Positions 1 through 6,245 of a stretch of DNA of 6,245 nt are shown here, one piece after another. This stretch comes from Sphingomonadales bacterium UBA6174 (GTDB lineage: Bacteria; Pseudomonadota; Alphaproteobacteria; Sphingomonadales; Sphingomonadaceae): positions 1 through 6,245 of the forward strand of contig DITW01000030.1 in NCBI GenBank assembly GCA_002422945.1, written 5' to 3'. Position numbers and translations under genes: made by a program. Within the stretch, counting starts at the first letter, position 1; each line of letters opens with the position of its first letter. The notes beneath the pieces are model-generated. The model was not told where the DNA came from. It saw only the letters and a list, made by a program, of their open reading frames with translations, and ran no database searches.

Positions 1-857
1 ATCATGATGTACACTTCAGGGTGACCGAAGAACCAGAACAGATGCTGGTACAATACCGGATCACCACCGCCCGACGCATCATAGAAGGTCGTGCCGAAGT
101 TACGATCGGTCAGCAGCATGGTGATGGCAGCAGCCAGCACCGGCAGCGACAGCAACAACAAGAAGGCCGTGACCAGCACCGACCATACGAACAACGGCAT
201 CTTGTGCAGGGTCATGCCCGGCGCACGCATGTTGAAGATGGTGGTGATGAAGTTGATCGCGCCCAAGATCGAGCTGGCACCCGCAAGGTGGAGCGACAGG
301 ATCGCGAGATCGACAGCCGGCCCCGGCGAACCGCTGCTCGAAAGCGGTGCATAGACCGTCCAACCTGTGCCAGCGCCATTGCCGATGCCGCCAGACACGA
401 AGGTCGAGCTAAGCAGCAACACGAACGCCGACACCGTCAGCCAGAAGCTGACGTTGTTCATACGCGGGAAGGCCATGTCCGGCGCACCGATCATGATCGG
501 CACGAACCAGTTGCCAAAGCCGCCGATGACGGCAGGCATGACCATGAAGAACACCATGATAAGACCATGGGCGGTAATCAACACGTTCCAGAGATGCAGC
601 GCGGCATCGCCCTGCTGACCGGACCAGGCTTCCAGATATTGGATGCCGGGTTCGGCAAGTTCAAGACGCATCATGCCCGAAATCGCGCCACCGACAATGC
701 CGGCGAAGACCGCGAAAAGCAGGTAGAGCGTGCCGATATCCTTGTGGTTGGTCGACATGAACCAACGCGCAAAGAAAGCCGGCTTGTGATCGGCGTCATG
801 ATGATCATGACCGTGAGCTGCCTCGAAATGGGCAGCGGTGGCTGTTGTATCAGTCAT
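1..857 (-). CDS. ctaD: Cytochrome c oxidase subunit I (aa3-type), N-terminal 285 codons, truncated by the window edge
   Basis: This is the catalytic subunit of the terminal respiratory oxidase in the inner membrane. It binds heme a and the heme a3-CuB centre, reduces O2 to water and pumps protons. Translation from the ATG at 857-855 reads without a stop to the edge. The core begins near residue 31 with RWFMSTNHKDIGTLY, the classical subunit I start. About five and a half hydrophobic segments follow (roughly 43-63, 93-117, 133-157, 181-205, 222-250 and 272 onward). H97 in TAHG is the expected heme a ligand. D127 in GAPDMAFPRMNN is the D-channel entry. The HPEVY motif gives CuB ligand H279, the proton-relay E281 and Y283, which in this family is cross-linked to the histidine. 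Family members are about 530-560 residues, so nearly half is missing. Residues 15-24 are His/Asp-rich. The gene lies 5 bases after coxB with its ribosome site in the coxB end, so the two are co-transcribed. Confidence 0.97.
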   Translation of the reverse strand, partial: MTDTTATAAHFEAAHGHDHHDADHKPAFFARWFMSTNHKDIGTLYLLFAVFAGIVGGAISGMMRLELAEPGIQYLEAWSGQQGDAALHLWNVLITAHGLIMVFFMVMPAVIGGFGNWFVPIMIGAPDMAFPRMNNVSFWLTVSAFVLLLSSTFVSGGIGNGAGTGWTVYAPLSSSGSPGPAVDLAILSLHLAGASSILGAINFITTIFNMRAPGMTLHKMPLFVWSVLVTAFLLLLSLPVLAAAITMLLTDRNFGTTFYDASGGGDPVLYQHLFWFFGHPEVYIM

Positions 858-862
858 TTCTA

Positions 863-1945
863 TCAACCCTTGGTTGCAGCGGCTGGAGCGGCAGCGACCG
901 GCGCAGCAGCGGCAGGTGCCGCAGCTTCTGGCGTCGTGCCAGCAGCAGGAGCGGCGGCGGCAGGGGCAGCAACAGCTGGCGCAGCAGCCGTTTCAGCACC
1001 CTTCAACTTGCCGCCCTTGGACAGGACCCACTGGTTGAATTCCGCTTCAGGGCGAACTTCAACGGCGATCGGCATGAAGCCATGGCGCACGCCGCACAGT
1101 TCCGAACACTGGCCGAAATACACGCCCGGACGATCAACCTTGAACCATGTTTCGTTCAGGCGGCCCGGAACGGCGTCCATCTTGGTCCAGAAGGCCGGCA
1201 CGGCAAAGCTGTGAATCACATCATCTGCGGTCACGATCAGCTTGATGACCTTGCCCGCTGGCACGACCATGCGATCATCAACGCCCAGCAGGCGCGGACC
1301 ATCGACATCGGTGCGGTAGGGCTGGCCTGCTTCGACCTGATCCTTTTCCTTCAGCATATTGGACACGACTTCAAAGTCGCCATTGTCCGGATACTGATAG
1401 GACCAGAACCACTGATGGCCGATGACCTTGACCGTCAGATCCGCCTTGGGCGGATTGAACTGACGCGCCAACAGGCGGATCGACGGCACGGCGACCAACA
1501 CCAGAATCAGGATCGGGACCAACGTCCAGATCACTTCGATCAAAGTGTTGTGCGATGTCTTGGAGGGGTTCGGATTGGCACCGGCGCGATACCGGAACAT
1601 GACCCACAACAACAACAACAGAACAAACAAAGAGATGATGGTGATGAGCGGGAGCAGCACAGCATTGTGCATCCAGCGGCCATCTTCACCGATCTCGGTC
1701 ACGACCGGCTGCAAGCCGATCTGTGCATTATGGGGCTGACCGATTTCACTCGGCGCCAAACGTGCCGGTGCGGCAGGCTTTGCAGCAACCGCTTCAGGCG
1801 ACGCTGCCGCAGCAGGAGTCACGGCATCGGCAGCCGGTGCTGCAGCCACGGGAGCAGCGGCGTTCGCCGCCGGGTCCTGGGCCAAGGCAATGCCCGGCAA
1901 ACCTGCCAGCGCTATCGCCATGAACATTGTTTTAATCGTCTTCAT
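863..1945 (-). CDS. coxB: Cytochrome c oxidase subunit II, CuA protein, with Ala/Pro-rich extensions
   Basis: This subunit accepts electrons from cytochrome c at its binuclear CuA centre and passes them to heme a in subunit I. The protein has 360 residues. Residues 1-22 form a Sec signal peptide ending in GIALA before QDP. Two membrane helices follow at about 95-117 and 138-160. The second begins with HNTLIEVIWTLVP, whose E137 matches the conserved glutamate at the K-channel mouth. The aromatic stretch GHQWFWSYQYPD (176-187) marks the electron entry site. CuA ligands are all present: H245, C280, E282, C284, H288 and M291, in CSELC followed by GVRHGFM. Residues 23-65 and 317-360 are low-complexity Ala/Pro, so the protein is longer than a minimal CoxB. 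The ATG at 1945 is chosen because it gives the signal peptide and has GAGGTG 8 bases upstream. It is the first gene of the coxB-ctaD unit. Confidence 0.97.
   Translation of the reverse strand: MKTIKTMFMAIALAGLPGIALAQDPAANAAAPVAAAPAADAVTPAAAASPEAVAAKPAAPARLAPSEIGQPHNAQIGLQPVVTEIGEDGRWMHNAVLLPLITIISLFVLLLLLWVMFRYRAGANPNPSKTSHNTLIEVIWTLVPILILVLVAVPSIRLLARQFNPPKADLTVKVIGHQWFWSYQYPDNGDFEVVSNMLKEKDQVEAGQPYRTDVDGPRLLGVDDRMVVPAGKVIKLIVTADDVIHSFAVPAFWTKMDAVPGRLNETWFKVDRPGVYFGQCSELCGVRHGFMPIAVEVRPEAEFNQWVLSKGGKLKGAETAAAPAVAAPAAAAPAAGTTPEAAAPAAAAPVAAAPAAATKG
866..997 (-). repeat. Ala/Pro-rich low-complexity tail of CoxB, C-terminal
   Basis: This encodes CoxB residues 317-360 after the end of the CuA domain, almost only Ala and Pro with scattered Val, Thr and Glu. 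It repeats AAAPVAAAPAA at residues 346-356. Codon choice differs from the N-terminal copy, so the likeness is at protein level and not a recent DNA duplication. Some proteobacterial CoxB proteins are trimmed at the C-terminus, which may apply here. Confidence 0.7.
867..871 (-). promoter_or_regulatory. Ribosome binding site of ctaD, inside the coxB 3' end
   Basis: Reading the minus strand, AAGGG lies 9 bases before the ctaD ATG and is part of the last codons of coxB (the Lys-Gly before its stop). Because the site is covered by ribosomes finishing coxB, translation of the two subunits is probably coupled. This is inferred from position only. Confidence 0.6.
1751..1879 (-). repeat. Ala/Pro-rich low-complexity linker of CoxB, N-terminal
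   Basis: This encodes CoxB residues 23-65, between the signal peptide and the conserved region before the first membrane helix. Most residues are Ala, Pro or Val. It contains the 11-mer AAAPVAAAPAA (residues 29-39), which recurs at the C-terminus. In the known CoxB topology it lies in the periplasm. Confidence 0.7.
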
Positions 1946-1953
1946 CTTACCCC

Positions 1954-1959
1954 CACCTC
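1954..1959 (-). promoter_or_regulatory. Ribosome binding site of coxB
   Basis: GAGGTG on the minus strand lies 8 bases before the ATG at 1945. It supports this start over internal Met codons at residues 7 and 9 of the signal peptide. Confidence 0.7.
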
Positions 1960-2011
1960 AAGGGATTCCGCCCCGTTTTGAAGCTCCTCCACAGGGTCTA
2001 AATCGTCGCGG

Positions 2012-2040
2012 CTTATAGGCGCGGTTTTTTTGCGCCTCAA
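2012..2040 (-). promoter_or_regulatory. Probable sigma-70-type promoter of coxB-ctaD
   Basis: On the minus strand a -35 box TTGAGG (2040-2035) and a -10 box TATAAG (2017-2012) are separated by exactly 17 bases, a close match to the housekeeping consensus. Transcription would start near 2005, leaving a leader of about 60 bases before coxB. The spacer holds a run of seven A and the 6-bp inverted repeat AGGCGC/GCGCCT (2017-2022 and 2032-2037), whose arms touch both boxes. This repeat could be a binding site. The call rests on motif match and spacing only. Confidence 0.6.
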
Positions 2041-2065
2041 GTCGTGATTTGAACCCCAATGACGG

Positions 2066-2094
2066 TTGCAGCCACGGACTGCAATCCCTATCAC
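2066..2094 (+). promoter_or_regulatory. Possible promoter of the pyrE operon with a dyad at the -35 box
   Basis: TTGCAG (2066-2071) and TATCAC (2089-2094) are 17 bases apart and lie 34 bases before the pyrE start. Both boxes are weak matches. The -35 box is one arm of the perfect inverted repeat TTGCAG-N7-CTGCAA (2066-2084), which is shaped like an operator. No recognised pyrimidine-control attenuator is seen: there is no run of T after a strong hairpin ahead of pyrE. Confidence 0.35.
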
Positions 2095-2127
2095 GCCTGT
2101 TCATTAGAAAGCATCACGGGATAGCGC

Positions 2128-2721
2128 ATGACGAACGAAGAGATTTTGGCTGAATTCAAGGCTTCTGAGGCATTGCTCGAAGGCCATTTCATCCTGTCAT
2201 CCGGGTTGCGCAGCCCGCGCTACCTGCAATGCGCACGGGTTTTGATGAATCCGGCACGCGCCGCCCGACTCGCAGAAGCGCTGGCCGCGACCATCCCCGA
2301 AGATATCCGCAACCAGATCAACGCCGTGATCGCCCCGGCTATGGGCGGGGTCATTATCGGCCATGAAATGGGGCGTGCCTTGGGCGTCGATGCGATGTTC
2401 GTCGAGCGCCCGACCGGCACATTCGAACTGCGTCGCGGCTTTCGCATCACCCCGGGCGCGAAGATCCTCATGGTCGAGGATGTCGTGACCACCGGCCTGT
2501 CCTCGCGTGAGGCCATGATCGCCATCAAGGCCGCCGGTGGTGAGGTGATTGCCGCCGCGTCCTTGGTCGATCGCTCCAATGGCACCGCCGACCTTGGCGT
2601 GCCGTTCTTCCCGTTGATGCGCCTTGATGTGCCGAGCTATGCGCCTGAAGCCCTGCCCCCGGAACTGGCAGCAATCCCGGCGATCAAGCCCGGCAGTCGC
2701 GCCGAACCGGCGACGGCATGA
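2128..2721 (+). CDS. pyrE: Orotate phosphoribosyltransferase
   Basis: This cytoplasmic enzyme joins orotate to PRPP to give orotidine 5'-phosphate, the fifth step of pyrimidine synthesis. The 197-residue protein has the family's usual length. The N-terminal segment contains FILSSGLRSPRYLQCARV (21-38), a typical substrate-binding stretch. The middle has APAMGGVIIGHEMGRALG (69-86) and FVERPTGTFELRRGF. The PRPP-binding signature is ILMVEDVVTTG (113-123), with the paired acidic residues E117 and D118. The last 20 or so residues are Pro/Ala-rich and not diagnostic. The ATG at 2128 fits the conserved N-terminus and has only a weak GGGA 6 bases upstream. It opens the pyrE-pdxJ-acpS-lepB operon, and its stop overlaps the pdxJ start by ATGA. 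It is divergent from coxB. Confidence 0.96.
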   Translation: MTNEEILAEFKASEALLEGHFILSSGLRSPRYLQCARVLMNPARAARLAEALAATIPEDIRNQINAVIAPAMGGVIIGHEMGRALGVDAMFVERPTGTFELRRGFRITPGAKILMVEDVVTTGLSSREAMIAIKAAGGEVIAAASLVDRSNGTADLGVPFFPLMRLDVPSYAPEALPPELAAIPAIKPGSRAEPATA

Positions 2722-3458
2722 ACGCTTCCTCGCCACACCACCTGCGGCTTGGGGTGAATATCGACCATGTGGCGACCATCAGGAACGCCCGTGGCGGTGA
2801 CCATCCCGATCCCGTCAAGGCGGCGATCGCAGCGCAGGCGGCGGGCGCGGACGGCATCACCGCCCATTTGCGCGAAGACCGTCGCCATATCCGCGACGAT
2901 GACATCACGCGCTTGATGGATGCGCTCAATGTCCCGCTCAACCTTGAAATGGCGGCGACCGATGAAATGGTCGAAATCGCGCTGCGCCACCGTCCCCATG
3001 CCGCCTGCATCGTGCCGGAACGCCGCGCAGAACGCACAACCGAAGGTGGCCTTGATGCCGCCGGGCAATTCGACACGCTCCAGCCGATTGTCGCGCGCCT
3101 CGCCGATGCCGGGATAAGAGTCAGCCTGTTCATCGCCCCCGAACCTGCACAGATCGACGCCGCGATCCGTATGGGTGCGCCGGTCGTCGAACTCCATACC
3201 GGGCGTTATGCCGAACTCTCTGGATTAGAGCGCGCCACCGAATTGGGGCGCTTATCAGAAATGGCAGCACTCGCAGCCCGCAACGGGATTGAACCTCATG
3301 CGGGCCACGGCCTGACCTATGACAATGTCACCGCCATCGCCGCCATTCCGCAATTGCGAGAACTCAATATCGGTCATTTCCTGATTGGCGAAGCGGTGTT
3401 CGACGGGCTGGCCGATGCCATTGCCCGGATGCGTTCGTTGATGGATGTCGCCAGATAG
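2718..3458 (+). CDS. pdxJ: Pyridoxine 5'-phosphate synthase
   Basis: PdxJ condenses 1-deoxy-D-xylulose 5-phosphate with 3-amino-2-oxopropyl phosphate to form pyridoxine 5'-phosphate, the last ring-closing step of the DXP-dependent vitamin B6 pathway. The 246-residue protein is a full-length TIM barrel. Family motifs appear in order: LGVNIDHVATIRNARGG (11-27), ITAHLREDRRHI (47-58), LNLEMA (74-79), CIVPERR (97-103), VSLFIAPEP (135-143), VVELHTGRYA (156-165) and AGHGLTYDNV (195-204). H50, E77 and H197 line up with the catalytic H45, E72 and H193 of E. coli PdxJ. The start overlaps the pyrE stop by 4 bases and has no strong ribosome site, so translational coupling is likely. pdxJ next to acpS is also the order in E. 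coli. Confidence 0.97.
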   Translation: MNASSPHHLRLGVNIDHVATIRNARGGDHPDPVKAAIAAQAAGADGITAHLREDRRHIRDDDITRLMDALNVPLNLEMAATDEMVEIALRHRPHAACIVPERRAERTTEGGLDAAGQFDTLQPIVARLADAGIRVSLFIAPEPAQIDAAIRMGAPVVELHTGRYAELSGLERATELGRLSEMAALAARNGIEPHAGHGLTYDNVTAIAAIPQLRELNIGHFLIGEAVFDGLADAIARMRSLMDVAR

Positions 3459-3469
3459 CATGAAGCGAT

Positions 3470-3474
3470 GAAGG
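3470..3474 (+). promoter_or_regulatory. Ribosome binding site of acpS
   Basis: GAAGG lies 7 bases before the acpS ATG at 3482, in the 23-base gap after pdxJ. It is a clear site inside the operon, in contrast to the starts of pdxJ and lepB, which depend on overlap. Confidence 0.65.
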
Positions 3475-3481
3475 TGCAGCG

Positions 3482-3904
3482 ATGATTGTCGGCCTAGGTT
3501 CCGATCTTTGCAATATCGAACGGATTCAGCATTCGCTGGACCGGTTCGGCGACCGCTTCACCCGGCGCGTCTTTACGCCGCAAGAAGTCACCAAGGCGGA
3601 ACGCCGGCCCTTCACCCGTGCAGGCACCTATGCCAAGCGCTTTGCCGCGAAAGAGGCCTTTTCCAAGGCCGTCGGCACCGGCTTCAAACGCGGCGTATTC
3701 ATGAAGGACATTGGCGTCATCAACCTGCCCTCTGGCGCGCCGACATTGGCGCTTTCGGGCGGTGCGCTCGCCCGATTGCAGGAACTGACGCCCGAGGGCC
3801 ATGAAATGCGCGTGCATCTGACGCTGACGGATGATCATCCTTGGGCGCAGGCTTTTGTCATTTTAGAGGCCTTGCCCATCACGACTGCACCCGACGCCGC
3901 ATGA
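3482..3904 (+). CDS. acpS: Holo-[acyl-carrier-protein] synthase
   Basis: AcpS moves the 4'-phosphopantetheine arm of coenzyme A onto a serine of acyl carrier protein, making the holo-ACP needed for fatty acid synthesis. The 140-residue protein matches the small trimeric AcpS family (about 120-140). It begins with MIVGLGSDLCNIERI, where D8 is the Mg2+ ligand. The second signature is KRFAAKEAFSKAVGTGF (52-68), where E58 is the second Mg2+ ligand and K61-F67 contact CoA. The C-terminal half carries VFMKDIGVINLPSGAPTLALSG and MRVHLTLTDDHPWAQAFVILE, the typical closing strands. It sits 23 bases after pdxJ with its own ribosome site, and its stop overlaps the lepB start by ATGA. Confidence 0.96.
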   Translation: MIVGLGSDLCNIERIQHSLDRFGDRFTRRVFTPQEVTKAERRPFTRAGTYAKRFAAKEAFSKAVGTGFKRGVFMKDIGVINLPSGAPTLALSGGALARLQELTPEGHEMRVHLTLTDDHPWAQAFVILEALPITTAPDAA

Positions 3905-4743
3905 ATAGCCCCGCAGCGGGCGACAAGAGCCTGTCCACAAATATTCGGCATGAGTTGTTCAGCCTCGCCATATTATTGCTGGCGGTGCTCGGCTTTCACA
4001 GCCTGATTGCCAAGCCTTTCTATATACCCTCCGAATCGATGCTGCCGACCTTGCGCGTCGGCGATCGGCTCGTGGTGAGCAAATATCCCTATGGCTGGTC
4101 CTATGTGTCGCCCAGCCTCGATATATTGCCGTTCATCAACGGGCGGCTGTTCAACCATCTACCTGAACGCGGCGACATCGTGATTGTGCGCCCCAAGGAC
4201 CAATCGGTAGATTATATCAAGCGCGTGGTAGGTTTACCCGGCGATCGGCTGGCGATGCGGCGCGGCATATTGATTATCAATGGCGTCCCGGTGCGGCGCG
4301 AGGCAGCCCCCGATGCGATGATCCCGGTCGATGCCAACAGCCGCTGCGACAAGCCGCCATATATCCAACGCCGCGTCACAGGGGATGATGGGCGGCGTTA
4401 TTGCCGCCTGCCGATGATGCGCGAGACCCTGCCCAATGGGGTCAGCTATGAAACGCTCGATCTGATGGCCCGCGAGACCGATGACGTGATGCCGATCACT
4501 ATCGGGCCGGATGAATTATATCTGCTCGGCGACAATCGCGATGATTCGGCGGATAGCCGGATCGATGCCGAACATCATGGCCTTGGTGGACCAGTGCGTA
4601 TGGAAAGCATTGGCGGTCGGGCGGAGTTCATCACCTTTTCGCTGGATGGCTCCAGCAGCTATTGGGATGTCAAGACATGGACATCCGCGCTACGCCGGGA
4701 ACGCAGCTTTATGTCGTTGCGCCCCGAAAAGACGGATGAATGA
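3901..4743 (+). CDS. lepB: Signal peptidase I
   Basis: LepB is the inner-membrane Ser/Lys protease that removes Sec signal peptides from exported proteins. The 280-residue protein has one membrane anchor at about 19-37. The catalytic motif is FYIPSESMLPTLRVGD (40-55), with S46 as nucleophile. The general base K107 lies in VDYIKRVVGLPGD (103-115). Box C is ERGDIVIVRPKD (89-100) and the last box is GDNRDDSADSR (210-220). A segment at about 142-200 holds a cysteine pair, C149 and C168, which may form a periplasmic disulfide as in the E. coli enzyme. That pairing is inferred. I start at 3901, the ATGA overlap with acpS, because it puts the anchor near the N-terminus. An in-frame ATG at 3841 would add 20 unrelated residues inside acpS. 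It is the last operon gene before a 191-base gap. Confidence 0.96.
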   Translation: MNSPAAGDKSLSTNIRHELFSLAILLLAVLGFHSLIAKPFYIPSESMLPTLRVGDRLVVSKYPYGWSYVSPSLDILPFINGRLFNHLPERGDIVIVRPKDQSVDYIKRVVGLPGDRLAMRRGILIINGVPVRREAAPDAMIPVDANSRCDKPPYIQRRVTGDDGRRYCRLPMMRETLPNGVSYETLDLMARETDDVMPITIGPDELYLLGDNRDDSADSRIDAEHHGLGGPVRMESIGGRAEFITFSLDGSSSYWDVKTWTSALRRERSFMSLRPEKTDE

Positions 4744-4821
4744 GCAGGATCATGACGATCTGAGCGTTGTATTATGGTGACACCAACGAGTGGTTTCGGG
4801 TGAATCTACCGCCACCCCCTT

Positions 4822-4850
4822 TCGACTTTAGCCCAATATGCAGATAAAAT
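4822..4850 (+). promoter_or_regulatory. Probable promoter of acnA
   Basis: TCGACT (4822-4827) and TAAAAT (4845-4850) are 17 bases apart, matching the housekeeping consensus at four and five positions. Transcription would begin near 4857, giving a leader of about 78 bases. A weaker upstream option is GTGACA (4777-4782) with GTGAAT (4800-4805), also 17 bases apart, which would start near 4812. The choice decides whether the left arm of the inverted repeat at 4832-4845 is transcribed from this gene's own promoter. Confidence 0.45.
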
Positions 4851-4925
4851 AGGGTTCATCCCCTTTTCCCTGCGCCCGGTGCTTGCTATGGGCTTCGCCC
4901 GACTCTTCGCATCTGCAATATTGGG
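4832..4925 (+). promoter_or_regulatory. Bulged 14-bp inverted repeat enclosing the acnA leader and covering its ribosome site
   Basis: The left arm CCCAATATGCAGAT (4832-4845) is complementary to the right arm ATCTGCAATATTGGG (4911-4925), apart from one extra A at 4917. In RNA this gives 6 bp, a one-base bulge and 8 bp, closing a 65-base interior. GGG at 4923-4925 of the right arm is the core of the acnA ribosome site, so the stem would hide it. The interior can form AGGG/CCCT (4851-4854 with 4861-4864) and GGGC/GCCC (4890-4893 with 4897-4900). An alternative pairs 4872-4877 with 4890-4898. The complementarity is direct observation; the regulatory role is inference. Confidence 0.55.
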
Positions 4926-4927
4926 GA
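4923..4927 (+). promoter_or_regulatory. Ribosome binding site of acnA
   Basis: GGGGA lies 7 bases before the ATG at 4935 and decides that start. Its first three G are paired in the proposed long stem with CCC at 4832-4834. Confidence 0.7.
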
Positions 4928-4934
4928 ATTCGCC

Positions 4935-6245
<1,311 letters not shown>

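Larger units (their letters stand above)
4744..4934 (+). other. Intergenic region between lepB and acnA
   Basis: No gene is supported here. The region holds the likely acnA promoter, a long imperfect inverted repeat that includes the acnA ribosome site, and short hairpins. I see no convincing intrinsic terminator for the lepB operon: the nearest candidate, AGGG/CCCT followed by TTT (4851-4867), has only a 4-bp stem. Transcription from lepB may therefore reach acnA or end by Rho. Confidence 0.6.

Noticed and set aside
21..1214. A 397-codon plus-strand reading frame opposite ctaD and coxB
   Set aside because: It lies antisense to two proteins with complete catalytic motifs. Its product is rich in Arg, Gln, His and Ala without any recognisable domain, as expected from the opposite strand of GC-rich coding DNA.
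845..1981. A 378-codon plus-strand reading frame opposite coxB
   Set aside because: It is a shadow of coxB. The product is low-complexity Gln/Arg-rich and has no plausible ribosome site or domain.
1942..1992. A possible 16-residue GTG-started leader peptide overlapping the coxB start, next to a GGAGGAG (1984-1990)
   Set aside because: The GTG has no ribosome site upstream, GGAGGAG falls within the frame itself, and the peptide has no attenuator-like run of codons.
3841..3900. Earlier in-frame ATG for lepB that would add 20 residues
   Set aside because: It lies inside acpS, would give a 64-base overlap, and adds a Cys/His/Arg-rich stretch not seen in signal peptidases. The ATGA overlap at 3901 fits the operon style.
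4775..4785. Short palindrome TGGTGACACCA after lepB
   Set aside because: The arms are 5 bases around a single central base, so it cannot form a hairpin. At this size it may be chance, and it overlaps only a weak alternative -35 box.
4851..4867. Terminator-like AGGG-TTCATC-CCCT followed by TTT
   Set aside because: The stem is only 4 bp and the T run is short. It also lies inside the proposed acnA leader, so I do not call an intrinsic terminator.

Overview
The window is GC-rich chromosomal DNA from an alphaproteobacterium, most likely of the Sphingomonadales. I infer this from protein style (PyrE, PdxJ, AcpS and LepB of alphaproteobacterial type, an Ala/Pro-rich CoxB, a His-rich CtaD N-terminus), from the pyrE-pdxJ-acpS-lepB gene order next to the cytochrome oxidase genes, and from codon use. 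No search was run, so the genus is left open. All seven genes are housekeeping genes. There is no rRNA, tRNA, CRISPR array, insertion sequence or sign of recent transfer.

Left part (1-1945, minus strand): coxB followed by ctaD, encoding subunits II and I of an aa3-type cytochrome c oxidase. They lie 5 bases apart and share one transcript. ctaD runs off the left edge after 285 codons, just past the CuB-ligand motif HPEVY. Together the two subunits carry CuA, heme a and the heme a3-CuB centre of the terminal oxidase.

Middle (1946-4743): a 182-base divergent intergenic region holds a good promoter for coxB and a weaker one for pyrE. A tight plus-strand operon follows: pyrE (pyrimidine synthesis), pdxJ (vitamin B6 synthesis), acpS (activation of acyl carrier protein) and lepB (signal peptidase I). 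pyrE/pdxJ and acpS/lepB overlap by ATGA, and pdxJ and acpS are 23 bases apart. LepB would also process the Sec signal peptide predicted on CoxB, though this pairing is not specific.

Right part (4744-6245): a 191-base intergenic region, then the first 437 codons of acnA, aconitate hydratase of the TCA cycle. acnA is cut exactly at its first iron-sulfur cysteine. The rnc-era genes that often follow lepB in alphaproteobacteria are not between lepB and acnA.

The strongest unexplained signal is just upstream of acnA. A 14-bp inverted repeat with one bulged base has its right arm on the acnA Shine-Dalgarno sequence, and its left arm inside or upstream of the best acnA promoter. It could be a ribosome-site-sequestering leader RNA, a device that silences read-through from lepB, or a DNA operator.
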